52,309 bases of DNA from assembly GCA_947584295.1 (NCBI GenBank), contig CANPWM010000009.1:1-52309 (forward strand). The letters run 5' to 3'. Below, piece by piece: positions 17,191 to 26,886 of the stretch (its first letter is position 1; each line of letters opens with the position of its first letter). The notes beneath the pieces are model-generated. The model was not told the DNA's origin. It saw only the letters and a list, made by a program, of their open reading frames with translations, and searched no databases. Origin of the DNA: an uncultured Oscillospiraceae bacterium. GTDB lineage: Bacteria > Bacillota > Clostridia > Oscillospirales > Oscillospiraceae. Position numbers and translations under genes: made by a program.

Positions 17191-19218
17191 TTATTCGTCG
17201 TCTCCGGCGGCCTTGGCCTCCTCGATGACCTTCTGCTGGACGTTCAGCGGGGCCTCGTCGTAGCGGACGAACTCAAGGGTGAAGGAGCCGCGGCCCTGGG
17301 TCATGCTGCGCAGGTCGATGGCGTAGGAGCCCATTTCAGCCATGGGTACCTCGGCCTCCACCACCTGCATACCGTCCTGGACGCTCATGCCCATGGGGCT
17401 GCCGCGGCGCTTGGACAGGTCGGACATGATGTCGCCCATGTTGGCGTCGGGAATGGTCACCTTCAAAAGCCCGATAGGCTCCAACAGAGCGGGGCTGGCG
17501 TTGACAAGCTCCTTGAAGGCCAGGTTCGCGGCGGTCTTAAAGGCCATTTCGGAGGAGTCAACGGGGTGATAGGAGCCGTCATAGAGGGTGGCCTTCAGAT
17601 AGACCATGGGATACCCGGCCAGAACGCCGCGTCCCACGGACTCCCGCAGGCCCTTCTCCACGGCGGGGAAGAAGTTCTTGGGGACAGCGCCGCCAAAGAC
17701 CTCCTCGCCGAAGATCATCTCCTCGCTCTCGTCCTGCGGCTCGAAGCGGATCCACACGTCGCCGAACTGGCCGTGGCCGCCGGACTGCTTCTTGTGGCGG
17801 CCGTGGGCCTCGATCTTTTTGCGGATCTTCTCGCGGTACGGCACCTTGGCAGGCTCCAGCTCCACGTCCACGCCGAACTTGTTCTTCAACTTGGAGCAAA
17901 GCACGTCGAGCTGCATATCGCCGGCGCCGGAAATGACCATCTGGCGGGTCTCGGCGTTGTTGGTGACGGTGAAGGTCACGTCCTCGTCTCTGAGGCGCGC
18001 CAGGCCCTGGGCCACCTTGTCCTCCTGGCCCTTGGTCTTGGGCTTGATGGCCATGGAGTAGCAGGGCGCCGGGAACTCGATACCGGGAACGGCCTCCACG
18101 GCCTTGGGATCGCACAGGGTATCGCCGGTGCGGGTATCGGTGAGCTTGGAGACGGCGCCGATATCGCCGGGGCAGAGGTCGGCGACCTCGATGTTCTGCT
18201 TGCCGCGCATGGTGTAGATGTGGCCCAGCTTCTCCTGGGCGCCGCTGCGGGCGTTGGTCAGGGTCATATCGGCGGAAACCTTGCCGGAGACCACTTTAAA
18301 GAGGCTGAACTTGCCGAACTGGTCGGAGATGGTCTTGTAGACGATCAGCTTGGTGGGGGCGGAGCCGTCCACGGGCTTGCCGGCCTCACGGGGCGACGGG
18401 AACAGGTTGCACACGCTGTCCATAAAGACCTCGGTGCCAAGGCCGGTGGCGGCGCTGCCAAAGAACACGGGGCAGATCTCCCCCTCGGCGATGCCGATGC
18501 CCAGGGCGTTGAAAAGCTCGCTCTCGGAGAGGTCGCCCTCCTCGAAATATTTCTCCATCAGCTCCTCGCTGGTCCCGGCGGCGTTCTCCACAAGCTCGGA
18601 GTAATGCTCCTCCACCTTGCCGGAAAGCTCGGCGGGCATGGAGACCTCCTGGCGCTTGCCGGAGACGAATTTATAGGCCTTCTTCTTCAGCACGTCCACG
18701 ATGCCCACGACCTTCTCGCCCTCCATAATGGGCTCGGTCAGGGCGCAGACGGAGGAGCCGAAGGCGTTGCGCAGGGTGTCGAATGCCTTTTCAAAGTTGG
18801 CGTGCTCCTCGTCCACCTTGGAGATGTAGATGGCCCGGGGCAGGCTCCTGTCGTTCACATACTTCCACGCCTTCTCCGCGCCCACGTTCATCTGATCCTT
18901 GGCGGAGACGCAGATAACAGCGGTGTCGGCCACCCGCAGGGCCTCGAACACCTCGCCCACAAAGTCGAAGTAGCCCGGGGTGTCGATGATGTTCAGCTTG
19001 TAACCCTTGAACTCGGCGAACATGGTGGTGGCGGAGATACTAGTCTGGCGGCGGATCTCCTCCGCGTCGTAGTCGGAGACGGTATTGCCGCCTCCCACGG
19101 TGCCCTGTCTCGTCACGGCCCCGGCCACAAAGAGCATACTCTCCGCCAGGGTGGTCTTGCCGCTCCCGCCATGGCCAAGGAGCGCGATGTTGCGAATTTT
19201 TTCAGCAGCGTAGCCCAT
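17191..19218 (-). CDS. EF-G-like translational GTPase (EF-G-2 type)
   Basis: 675 residues with the full EF-G domain order. The GTPase domain carries LLGHGGSGKTTLAE as P-loop, DTPGYFDFVGE as switch II and ISKVDEEHANFEKA as G4, instead of the GHIDAGKTT, DTPGHVDF and NKMD motifs of canonical EF-G. Domains II-V follow (SGGHGQFGDVWIRFEP, GMQVVEAEVPMAEM). The PGY in place of PGH removes the usual catalytic His. This is the EF-G-2/FusA-like paralogue found in many Firmicutes and Thermus, not the main EF-G. Its role is unclear, possibly ribosome recycling or stress. It has its own promoter, a hairpin-bearing leader and a terminator. Confidence 0.9.
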   Translation of the reverse strand: MGYAAEKIRNIALLGHGGSGKTTLAESMLFVAGAVTRQGTVGGGNTVSDYDAEEIRRQTSISATTMFAEFKGYKLNIIDTPGYFDFVGEVFEALRVADTAVICVSAKDQMNVGAEKAWKYVNDRSLPRAIYISKVDEEHANFEKAFDTLRNAFGSSVCALTEPIMEGEKVVGIVDVLKKKAYKFVSGKRQEVSMPAELSGKVEEHYSELVENAAGTSEELMEKYFEEGDLSESELFNALGIGIAEGEICPVFFGSAATGLGTEVFMDSVCNLFPSPREAGKPVDGSAPTKLIVYKTISDQFGKFSLFKVVSGKVSADMTLTNARSGAQEKLGHIYTMRGKQNIEVADLCPGDIGAVSKLTDTRTGDTLCDPKAVEAVPGIEFPAPCYSMAIKPKTKGQEDKVAQGLARLRDEDVTFTVTNNAETRQMVISGAGDMQLDVLCSKLKNKFGVDVELEPAKVPYREKIRKKIEAHGRHKKQSGGHGQFGDVWIRFEPQDESEEMIFGEEVFGGAVPKNFFPAVEKGLRESVGRGVLAGYPMVYLKATLYDGSYHPVDSSEMAFKTAANLAFKELVNASPALLEPIGLLKVTIPDANMGDIMSDLSKRRGSPMGMSVQDGMQVVEAEVPMAEMGSYAIDLRSMTQGRGSFTLEFVRYDEAPLNVQQKVIEEAKAAGDDE

Positions 19219-19249
19219 AGATGTATGATCCTCTCGTAATTTTAGTTGA

Positions 19250-19343
19250 GCGGCTCAGGGCGGCAAAAGCCCCCCTGAGTCACATTGTCGGCAATAAAGC
19301 CCGTCTAAAGACTCATTATAATACAGTTTGACTGAAATGACAA
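19250..19343 (-). promoter_or_regulatory. Promoter and hairpin leader of the EF-G-like gene
   Basis: Minus strand TTGTCA (19338-19343), 17-base spacer, TATAAT (19315-19320). The ~95-base leader contains a stem CTCAGGG/CCCTGAG closed by GGC/GCC (about 19253-19280) ahead of the ribosome site. It may be regulatory, or only a stabilising hairpin. Confidence 0.7.
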
Positions 19344-19397
19344 TATTTATTTTCTGTTTTTTGGGGATTTTTCTCTCACGCCCCGGAAATCCGCCGG

Positions 19398-22034
19398 TCA
19401 TTTGATCCTTTTCTTCACGATCTGGCTCATTATGTAAACAAACGCGCTCACCAGGGACATATAGAAAAGGATATTGAGGGCGCTGGCGGCGGCGAAGGCC
19501 CCGGCCCAGCACAGGTAGAACATGACCACGGCCCCGATGACCGTCCCGGCGCAGGTGATGGCCGTATTCAGCAGGGTGGCCGTCCTCAAGAGCCTGCCCC
19601 GGGTGATGACCTCGGCGAAGGGGGCCAGCCCGCCCCGGCACAGCACGGCGGAGACGCCGCTGCCCTCGGGCAGCTCGTTCTGGCTCAGGGCGTAGGTGGT
19701 CTCGATGGGCAGGTACTCCACCCCGTCCATGGACACCTTGAACCGCTGGGCGATGGTGTTGGGGGTCACGTTGAAGTCCCGCACCGCCATCAGGATATTC
19801 GTCCTGGTCCCCAGCAGGGCCACCAGGGCCGACTGCACGGAGCTGGCCGGCACATAGGACAGAGTAAAGACGCACACAAGCTCATCGTCGATGGCGGCGA
19901 ACACGTTCCCGGCGGTGTTCATGGCATCCGGCACCCGCAGGCCCATCAGGCTCATAAAGGCCCCGGTACCCACCAGCACCCGCTGGCCGTCCACCAGGCC
20001 CCCGATGCCGCCGCCGTCATAGCAGGCGAAATCGTCCACCCGGCGGCGGGCCAGGTTCTGATTCTTCAAAAGCTCCTCAAACACCCGCCGGAGGCCGGAA
20101 TCCGAGGTGATGATCACCGACGCGGCGGTGGACAGCACCTTCTGTTGATCGACCCCCTCGAACATCTTCACCCCCTCCAGCTTCACGCTGCCCACGGGGA
20201 ACACGTCAAGATCCGTGATCAGCGCGCCGTCGGAGTCGTAGATGTCCTGGGCGCCTGCCCAACCGGCCAGGGCCGCGCCGGAGCGTTTCACGGCGGCGGC
20301 GGCGTATTTGAAGGGCAGGGCGAACAGCACCGTGGCCGGGAAGGCCGCGCACACGGCGGTCATGATGGAGAACGCATGGGCAAAGCCCCCGGCGTTGTTG
20401 TGTCCTACGGTGGACAGGAACGCCATCACAAAGGAGACGATCACCAGCAGCGGCGCCAGGTCGTCGTAAAACCGCTCGGCCATATCCGGGCTTGTGAGCT
20501 TGGCGTAGAAGCCGAAGGTCTCCCCGGACACCTTTTTCAGCACCCTGCGGCCCTCCATGCCGTCGGCGTCGGAGGCGACGCCGGAGATATTGGAGGAGGC
20601 CCTGGCCCCCCGCAGGCTGTCGCAGTAGGCCATATACATGGACTTTCTGGCGCTCAGGGCCGACATCAGGGAGATCACCGACAGCACCGCCATGGGCAGT
20701 CCCCGCCCGTAGTTGCCGGTGACCAGCATCACAAAGCCGTCCATTACCGACATGAGCGTGGAGACGAACACCAGCGACTCCGCCCCCGGCTGGAGGGTCA
20801 GGATATCCTGGAACCCCCGGGTCAGCACGTCCATGCCCAGGGCGGCGGCCAGCAGCTCCATGATGAGCAGGGCGGCGGTGTTGGCCCTCCCGGTGTGGCC
20901 GATCAGGGGCATGGCGCGGCCCGCCGTGAACAGCCAGGTGGTGAGGATCATCAACGCCGACAGGATAAAGAGGCCCAACAGCCTGAACCGCAGGGACGGC
21001 ACCCGGGCGGCGTAGCGCATGGCCGTCCGCTTGAAGTCGGGATCCGGCTCTATGTCGTAGTAGTAGTCGTCCTCTTCCTCTTCCGCCTCTTCTTCCCCGT
21101 CCCAGCCGTCATAGTCCTCCGGGGCGTCGTCCTCATAGCCGTCCTCCTCGTCGGGCAGGGCGGCCCGGGCGTTCTCTCTCTTGGAGCGCCTTCCGAAAAG
21201 GCCCCGGCGGCGCTCCTGGCGGGGTTCCTCCCCGCCGTCAAGATCCTCCGGCTCCCCGGCGTCCTCCTCCGGCTCCTCAAGCTCCCGGAAGTCCCCGGCG
21301 CTCCACCCGGCGTACCCGGCGTTGTCGTCCCGGGCCTCCACCGGCGTATCAAAACCGGCCCCGCCCAGGGAATTGATGAATTTCTCGATGCCCTCCCGCC
21401 GTGTCTCCGGCTCCTCCGGCTCGTCAAAAACGGAGATGTCGATCTCCGGGGCCTCCTCATAGGCCGGTTCCGCCTTTCGGTCGGATCCCCGGCGCGGCGA
21501 CGTCTCCCGTAAAGCCGCGTCCCGCTCCCCGTCCTCCGGGGCGGGCTGCTCCCGCTCCCTCTTCCGGCCAAAGAACCCCCGGCGGGATTCCTCCTCCGGC
21601 GCAGGCTCCGGCGCAAAGGTCTCCGGGGCAAAGGACATCTTTTCCGCCTTCGGGGCAAAGGACATCTTCTCCGGCTCCGGGGCCGGCTCCTCCGGCGCGG
21701 GGGCCGGGGCCTTGTCCCGGGCGCGGTTCAGGCTCTCAAAGGCGGGGGAGTCAAAGAGCCTGCGGATATCCTCGTCGGTCACCGGCTCCGGATCGCTCTT
21801 TTCCGGCTCCTCCGGGCGCGGGACGGCGGAAGCCGCCGGGGCCTTCTCCCCCAGGACTTCCCGCAGGATATCGTCTGTCTTGCGCTGCAGCTCCTCCGCC
21901 GGGGTCTTTTTGTCCCCGTCCAAAAAGGCGCTGCCCTTGTACTCGGCCAGAATGGACTCCAGGGAGAAGCCCTCCTCCGCGCCGTAGTCGCCCGACAGAT
22001 CCAGATCGTCCCAAAAATTCTTGTCATTTGCCAT
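19398..22034 (-). CDS. Degenerate P-type-ATPase-like membrane protein with acidic N-terminal extension
   Basis: 878 residues. Residues 1-335 are a low-complexity Glu/Pro/Asp-rich region with a duplicated EKMSFAP, ending in an acidic stretch. About eight membrane helices (~350-580 and 817-869) then follow the layout of P1B ATPases. The loop at 577-815 resembles P and N domains: IYDSDGALITD at the DKTGTLT position, GGGIGGLVDGQRVLVGTGAFM like the nucleotide-domain GxG and VGN region, and LMAVRDFN at the TGDN position. The GDGxND hinge is absent, and the actuator loop is only ~65 residues. The membrane CPC motif reads CAAFP. It is therefore probably not an ion-pumping ATPase. The ATG has AAGGAGGG upstream. 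Confidence 0.8.
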   Translation of the reverse strand: MANDKNFWDDLDLSGDYGAEEGFSLESILAEYKGSAFLDGDKKTPAEELQRKTDDILREVLGEKAPAASAVPRPEEPEKSDPEPVTDEDIRRLFDSPAFESLNRARDKAPAPAPEEPAPEPEKMSFAPKAEKMSFAPETFAPEPAPEEESRRGFFGRKREREQPAPEDGERDAALRETSPRRGSDRKAEPAYEEAPEIDISVFDEPEEPETRREGIEKFINSLGGAGFDTPVEARDDNAGYAGWSAGDFRELEEPEEDAGEPEDLDGGEEPRQERRRGLFGRRSKRENARAALPDEEDGYEDDAPEDYDGWDGEEEAEEEEDDYYYDIEPDPDFKRTAMRYAARVPSLRFRLLGLFILSALMILTTWLFTAGRAMPLIGHTGRANTAALLIMELLAAALGMDVLTRGFQDILTLQPGAESLVFVSTLMSVMDGFVMLVTGNYGRGLPMAVLSVISLMSALSARKSMYMAYCDSLRGARASSNISGVASDADGMEGRRVLKKVSGETFGFYAKLTSPDMAERFYDDLAPLLVIVSFVMAFLSTVGHNNAGGFAHAFSIMTAVCAAFPATVLFALPFKYAAAAVKRSGAALAGWAGAQDIYDSDGALITDLDVFPVGSVKLEGVKMFEGVDQQKVLSTAASVIITSDSGLRRVFEELLKNQNLARRRVDDFACYDGGGIGGLVDGQRVLVGTGAFMSLMGLRVPDAMNTAGNVFAAIDDELVCVFTLSYVPASSVQSALVALLGTRTNILMAVRDFNVTPNTIAQRFKVSMDGVEYLPIETTYALSQNELPEGSGVSAVLCRGGLAPFAEVITRGRLLRTATLLNTAITCAGTVIGAVVMFYLCWAGAFAAASALNILFYMSLVSAFVYIMSQIVKKRIK

Positions 22035-22129
22035 GCGCGAACCCTCCTTGTCGCCGGGTTTTGCAGTCTTTCAAGAGGTAGTGTCTATCTTTATCTCTTT
22101 TATCTATTTATCTTATCAAAACCTGGGTA

Positions 22130-22950
22130 TCATCGGTCAAAGCCCCTCTGCCGCGCCGCCTCGTACAGCACGATGGCCGCGCTGGCGGAGGCGTTCAGGG
22201 AGGAGATACGGCCCCTCATGGGGATCGAAAGGGTGAAGTCGCAGCTCTCCGCCACCAACTTCCTCATGCCCTCCCCCTCGGAGCCGATGACCAGCGCCAT
22301 GGGGCCGCGGAGATCCGTCTCATAGAGGCTCTTTTCCGCCTCCGCCGCGGTGCCGTAGATCCACACCCCGGCGTCCTGAAGCTCCCTGATGGCGGCGGCC
22401 AGGTTGGGTACCCGCGCCACGCGCATATACTCCACCGCCCCGGCGGAGGTCTTGGCCACCACCGCCGTCAGCGCGGCGCTGCGCCGCTTGGGAATGATCA
22501 CCCCATGGGCGCCCACGCACTCGGCGGTGCGGATAATGGCCCCTAAATTGTGTCCGTCGGAGACTTCGTCGCACAGGACGATCAGCGGGGCCTCGCCCCG
22601 CTCCCGGGCGTAGTCCAAAATGTCCCGGACGGTGCAGTAGTCCTTGACGGCGGCCAGGGCCACGATGCCCTGATGCGCCCCGGTGACGCTCATGGAGTCA
22701 AGCTTTCGCCTGTCCACCTCCACCACCACGGCCCCGGCGTCCCTGGCCTGGGCGGCCAGCCGCCGAAGGCCCGCGTCGGTATCCCCGGCGGCGATGAACA
22801 CCTTGTTCAGCGTCCTGCCGGCCTTCAGCGCCTCGTTGACGGCGTTCCGGCCCTCCAGACAGCTCTCCTCCCGCTCCTGCTCCCGGTCCTCTGGAGCCGT
22901 CCGGGCGGGGGGCCTTTTGTAGTCCCTATAAGGGATCCTCCTGTTTTCCA

Positions 22951-22951
<1 letters not shown>
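22130..22951 (-). CDS. rlmB: 23S rRNA (guanosine-2'-O-)-methyltransferase RlmB (SpoU family)
   Basis: 273 residues. An N-terminal substrate-binding domain (LEGRNAVNEALKAGRTLNKV) precedes a SPOUT domain with NLGAIIRTAE (motif 1), VIGSEGEGM (motif 2) and IPMRGRISSLNASASAAIVLYE-type motif 3. It methylates G2251 of 23S rRNA with SAM. Its ATG overlaps the metK stop by one base (TAATG), so the SAM synthase and a SAM user are coupled. A longer in-frame reading through metK to 23320 is an artefact. Confidence 0.94.
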
Positions 22952-24111
<1,160 letters not shown>

Positions 24112-24149
24112 AGTATTCCTCCCGGTCATAGGCATAGATAGTCCTTTAC

Positions 24150-24158
24150 ATTGTAGCA
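24150..24158 (-). promoter_or_regulatory. metK extended -10 promoter
   Basis: Minus strand TGCTACAAT, an extended -10 element. No consensus -35 is visible at the right spacing. It lies ~39 bases before the metK ATG. Confidence 0.55.
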
Positions 24159-24304
24159 CAAATCGACAAATAAAGCCATAACCTTTTCAAATTTTTTGAC
24201 ATAAATTTTCCTTTTTTTCGCCTTTCGCATCAAAAAGCCCCTCCCGCCGCCCTTTTCCCGACGGAAAAGGGGGACAAGTTCACGAAATGTTTCCCTTTGC
24301 CCTA

Positions 24305-24333
24305 TGGACTTTTTGGAAAAAGAGGGGTATAAT
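24305..24333 (+). promoter_or_regulatory. Promoter of the rhomboid-like gene
   Basis: TGGACT (24305-24310), 17-base spacer, TATAAT (24328-24333). The start codon at 24364 follows with GAGGTGAG as ribosome site. Confidence 0.7.
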
Positions 24334-24363
24334 ACAACCATTAAATCCGCGAGGTGAGTCCCA

Positions 24364-25245
24364 GTGAAGGCCGTTGACCGCGCCGTTACAAAATTCTGCT
24401 ATAAGCACCCCAATTTCGGCATCCGCAATCTGATGCTGTATCTTGTGGCCGCCAGCGGGATCTTCTATGTCTTTTACATGATGGATACCACCGGCTCGCT
24501 GATGTCCTACATCACCTTCAACCCCGCCATGATCCTGCGGGGGCAGGTGTGGAGGATCTTCACCTTCCTGCTGATGCCCATCGGGGACAACATCTTCTTT
24601 GAGGTCTTGGCCCTCTACTTCTACTACTTCATCGGCTCCAGCCTGGAGCGCCAGTGGGGTGCGGCCCGCTTCACCATCTACTACCTCAGCGGGATCCTGT
24701 TCAACGTCCTCTACGGCGTTGTCATCTACCTGATCCTGCTCCCCACCATGGGGCCCGCGGCCGGGTCTTTCGTGGGCTTCTCCATGAACGCCTCCTACCT
24801 GAACCTGAGTATGTTCTTCGCCTTCGCCTGCATCTGGCCCGACGCCCAGGTGCTGCTGTTCTTCTTCATTCCCGTGAAGATGAAGTGGCTGGCGTGGCTG
24901 GACGCGGCCTTCTTCCTCCTGTCCATTCTCCAGGGCATGAGCGTCTTCCCCATGAACCTGCTGCCCGTGGTGGCGATCCTCAACTTCTTCCTCTTCTGCT
25001 GGGGCAACCTGAACCTGAACTTCAAGCGTGACCGGGGCTACGCCAAGCGCCGCACCCAGTTCAAGTCCGCTATCCACCAGGCCAAGGACGGGGAGCGTAT
25101 GCAGGGCTACCGCCATAAATGCGAGGTCTGCGGCCGCACCGACGTGTCCGACCCCGACCTGGAGTTCCGCTACTGCTCCCGTTGCCAGGGCTACCACTGC
25201 TACTGCGCCGACCACATCAACACCCATATCCACCACACGGAGTGA
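24364..25245 (+). CDS. Rhomboid/derlin-like membrane protein with C-terminal zinc ribbon
   Basis: 293 residues. Five to six membrane segments in rhomboid style: ILRGQVWRIFTFLLMP, then YFIGSSLERQWGAARFTIYY, as in the rhomboid L1 loop and helix 2. The catalytic GxSG of helix 4 is not found; the corresponding stretch reads GFSMNASYLNLSMFF. The cytoplasmic tail (residues ~255-293) has HKCEVCGRTD, YCSRCQGYHCYCADH and a terminal HIHH, giving two probable zinc sites. It is likely a proteolytically inactive rhomboid relative that binds proteins or metal. The GTG start has GAGGTGAG upstream. It is monocistronic and divergent from metK. Confidence 0.78.
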   Translation: MKAVDRAVTKFCYKHPNFGIRNLMLYLVAASGIFYVFYMMDTTGSLMSYITFNPAMILRGQVWRIFTFLLMPIGDNIFFEVLALYFYYFIGSSLERQWGAARFTIYYLSGILFNVLYGVVIYLILLPTMGPAAGSFVGFSMNASYLNLSMFFAFACIWPDAQVLLFFFIPVKMKWLAWLDAAFFLLSILQGMSVFPMNLLPVVAILNFFLFCWGNLNLNFKRDRGYAKRRTQFKSAIHQAKDGERMQGYRHKCEVCGRTDVSDPDLEFRYCSRCQGYHCYCADHINTHIHHTE

Positions 25246-25345
25246 GCCTCTTAGCGCCGGGGCCTGCCCCCCAAGGGTACAGCTCCCCCTACCCCGCGCC
25301 GCCTCCACAGGAGCCGGTGAGAGCGCCGGTGAACCATCATGGCGT

Positions 25346-25374
25346 ATTATACCACAAGCCGATTGATTTGTCAA
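25346..25374 (-). promoter_or_regulatory. Perfect consensus promoter directed antisense to the rhomboid-like gene
   Basis: Minus strand TTGACA (25369-25374), 17-base spacer ending TGG, TATAAT (25346-25351). No minus-strand gene lies downstream, so the transcript would run into the 3' end of the rhomboid-like gene. It is nearly identical to the promoter at 32789-32817. Confidence 0.75.
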
Positions 25375-25405
25375 GCATTATTTTTAAGTATTTAAGAATA
25401 TTTTT

Positions 25406-25436
25406 AACGCCCCGCGTTTTGCGGGGCGTTTTTGTT
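25406..25436 (+). terminator. Intrinsic terminator downstream of the rhomboid-like gene
   Basis: A perfect 10-bp stem (25406-25415 with 25421-25430) with loop GTTTT, then a T-rich run. It lies 160 bases after the stop codon. The intervening stretch holds the antisense promoter and no gene. Confidence 0.8.
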
Positions 25437-25465
25437 TTAATTCCGCTCAGTTTCCGGGGCGTTTT

Positions 25466-26359
25466 TCACTGCTTTGACCGGGCTTTTCCGCTCAGATGGG
25501 CGACGGTCAGCTCCAGGACGGCGGCGGCGTTGATATCCGCGTCGATATACCTCTCCCGGTTCTCCGGGGCGTCGGCGGGGGCGTATTTCCGCCCCAGGAG
25601 CCGGAGGGCGGCGCGCTTCTCCGCCTCGTCCGTCACCTCCCGGACAAGGCCCGCGGCGATGACGCTGCGGTAGTCGGTGGTGTACTGCTCCGGGATCACC
25701 CGATCCCGGGCCGTGACGCAGAAGGAGGCCCGGGGATCCCGCCGCAGGGCGTCCAGCTTATGGCCGCTCTTAGCGCCGTGGAAGTAGAGCTTCCCCTCCC
25801 GGTAGACGTAGCTCAGCGGCACCCCGTAGGGCCAGCCGCCGTCCCCGCGCAGGGACAGCACGCCGTTACTGCCGTCTAAAAGGATCTTTTCGCACTGCTC
25901 TCTTGTCAGCTCCCGGTCACGCCGCCGCAGGGGCCGGGCAGGCGTAAGCTCCGGGTGGACGTTCAAAAAGCCGTCCGCCGCCAGCAAGGTCTCCCGGTCG
26001 GAGCGGTGGGTCAGCTTCACCAAGGCGGAGGGGAGCGCGGCCCACTCGATGGAGGCCACCTCCTCCGGCTGGGCCGTCACATCCATGGCGTCCGCCCGAG
26101 CCAGGAAGAAGATTACGTCCTTCAGGCACCCCTCATAGGGGGAGTAGCGGATTGTCCTGGAGAATCCGTCCAGGAACGTGACCTCCAGGGCCGTCTCCTC
26201 CCGGATCTCCCGGGCGGCCGTCTCATGCTCCGTCTCGTTGCCCTCCACATGGCCCTTGCACAAGGACGTGTGGCCCTTTTTCATATGCTCCAGAAGGTAG
26301 AGCCGCTCCCCCCGGTCGATGGCGAAGATCACCGCGCCGCAGCTTTTTTCCAGTTTCAT
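25466..26359 (-). CDS. Nudix hydrolase fused to a pyridoxamine-5'-phosphate-oxidase-like (flavin) domain
   Basis: 297 residues. The N-terminal Nudix domain (~1-135) has an almost complete Nudix box (GHVEGNETEHETAAREIREE), with Ala in place of the last Gly. A linker follows. The C-terminal domain (~150-290) is a PNPOx-like split barrel: REQCEKILLDGSNGVLSLRG, PYGVPLSYVYREGKLYFHGA and SGHKLDALRRDPRASFCV, as in NimA/FMN-binding proteins. Substrates are unknown. The combination suggests one protein that sanitises nucleotides and binds flavin. It lies nine bases upstream of the fRMsr gene on the same strand order, so both may respond to oxidative damage. Confidence 0.85.
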   Translation of the reverse strand: MKLEKSCGAVIFAIDRGERLYLLEHMKKGHTSLCKGHVEGNETEHETAAREIREETALEVTFLDGFSRTIRYSPYEGCLKDVIFFLARADAMDVTAQPEEVASIEWAALPSALVKLTHRSDRETLLAADGFLNVHPELTPARPLRRRDRELTREQCEKILLDGSNGVLSLRGDGGWPYGVPLSYVYREGKLYFHGAKSGHKLDALRRDPRASFCVTARDRVIPEQYTTDYRSVIAAGLVREVTDEAEKRAALRLLGRKYAPADAPENRERYIDADINAAAVLELTVAHLSGKARSKQ

Positions 26360-26368
26360 TTTGTCACC

Positions 26369-26872
26369 TCACGCAAATCTGGCCAGGGGCCTGACGCATC
26401 TCTCCAGCCCCGCCCTGTCCTCATCGGTAAAATGCCCGGGCAGGGCGCTGTCCATATCCAGCACGCCCCAGATCTGTCCCGCCCCGTCCCGGAGGGGGAT
26501 CACGATCTCGGAGTGGGTGTCGCAGTCGCAGGCGATATGCCCGGCAAAGCAGGCCACCTCCTCCACCACCTGGGCCCTGTCCTCCTTCCAGGCCGTGCCG
26601 CAGACGCCGGCCCCATAGGCGATCCGGCTGACGGCGGGCCGCCCCTGGAACGGCCCCAAAATCAGCTCCTCCCCCGCCGTCAGATAGAAGCCTATCCAGT
26701 TGGCCCGGGGGAAGGCCTGGACCAGCACGGCGGCGAAATTGGCCAGCGCCGCCGTCCTGTCGGTCTCCTCGCCGGTGTAGAGGGAAAGCTGGCGCTCCAG
26801 AAAATCGTAAAAGGCCGGTTTTGTCCGGGGGTAGGTCACGGGTTCGTACATGGCGGTCACATCTCTTTCCAT
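26369..26872 (-). CDS. GAF-domain free methionine-(R)-sulfoxide reductase
   Basis: About 167 residues of one GAF domain. It has ANWIGFYL, GAGVCGTAWKE, VACFAGHIACDCDTHSEIV and IWGVLDMDS, which match the fRMsr (MsrC) family including its redox cysteines. It reduces free methionine R-sulfoxide in the cytoplasm. The start is uncertain. The ATG at 26872 begins MERDVTAMYEPV and the ATG at 26851 is the alternative. Longer reading upstream to 26956 passes through an inverted-repeat element and is rejected. The Nudix-PNPOx gene follows immediately. Confidence 0.86.
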   Translation of the reverse strand: MERDVTAMYEPVTYPRTKPAFYDFLERQLSLYTGEETDRTAALANFAAVLVQAFPRANWIGFYLTAGEELILGPFQGRPAVSRIAYGAGVCGTAWKEDRAQVVEEVACFAGHIACDCDTHSEIVIPLRDGAGQIWGVLDMDSALPGHFTDEDRAGLERCVRPLARFA

Positions 26873-26886
26873 GAAATCAGCAGATA

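Noticed and set aside
17131-19239. 702-codon open frame opposite the EF-G-like gene
   Set aside because: Antisense shadow with repetitive G/H/L composition and no ribosome site; the minus-strand gene is clearly real.
24112-24300. SAM riboswitch before metK
   Set aside because: The leader from the extended -10 to the ATG is too short, and no SAM-I/SAM-II core or terminator is seen.
24280-25374. 364-codon minus-strand frame covering the rhomboid-like gene
   Set aside because: Although the antisense promoter lies at its start, the translation is low-complexity shadow sequence. The promoter is kept as a finding, but the ORF is not.
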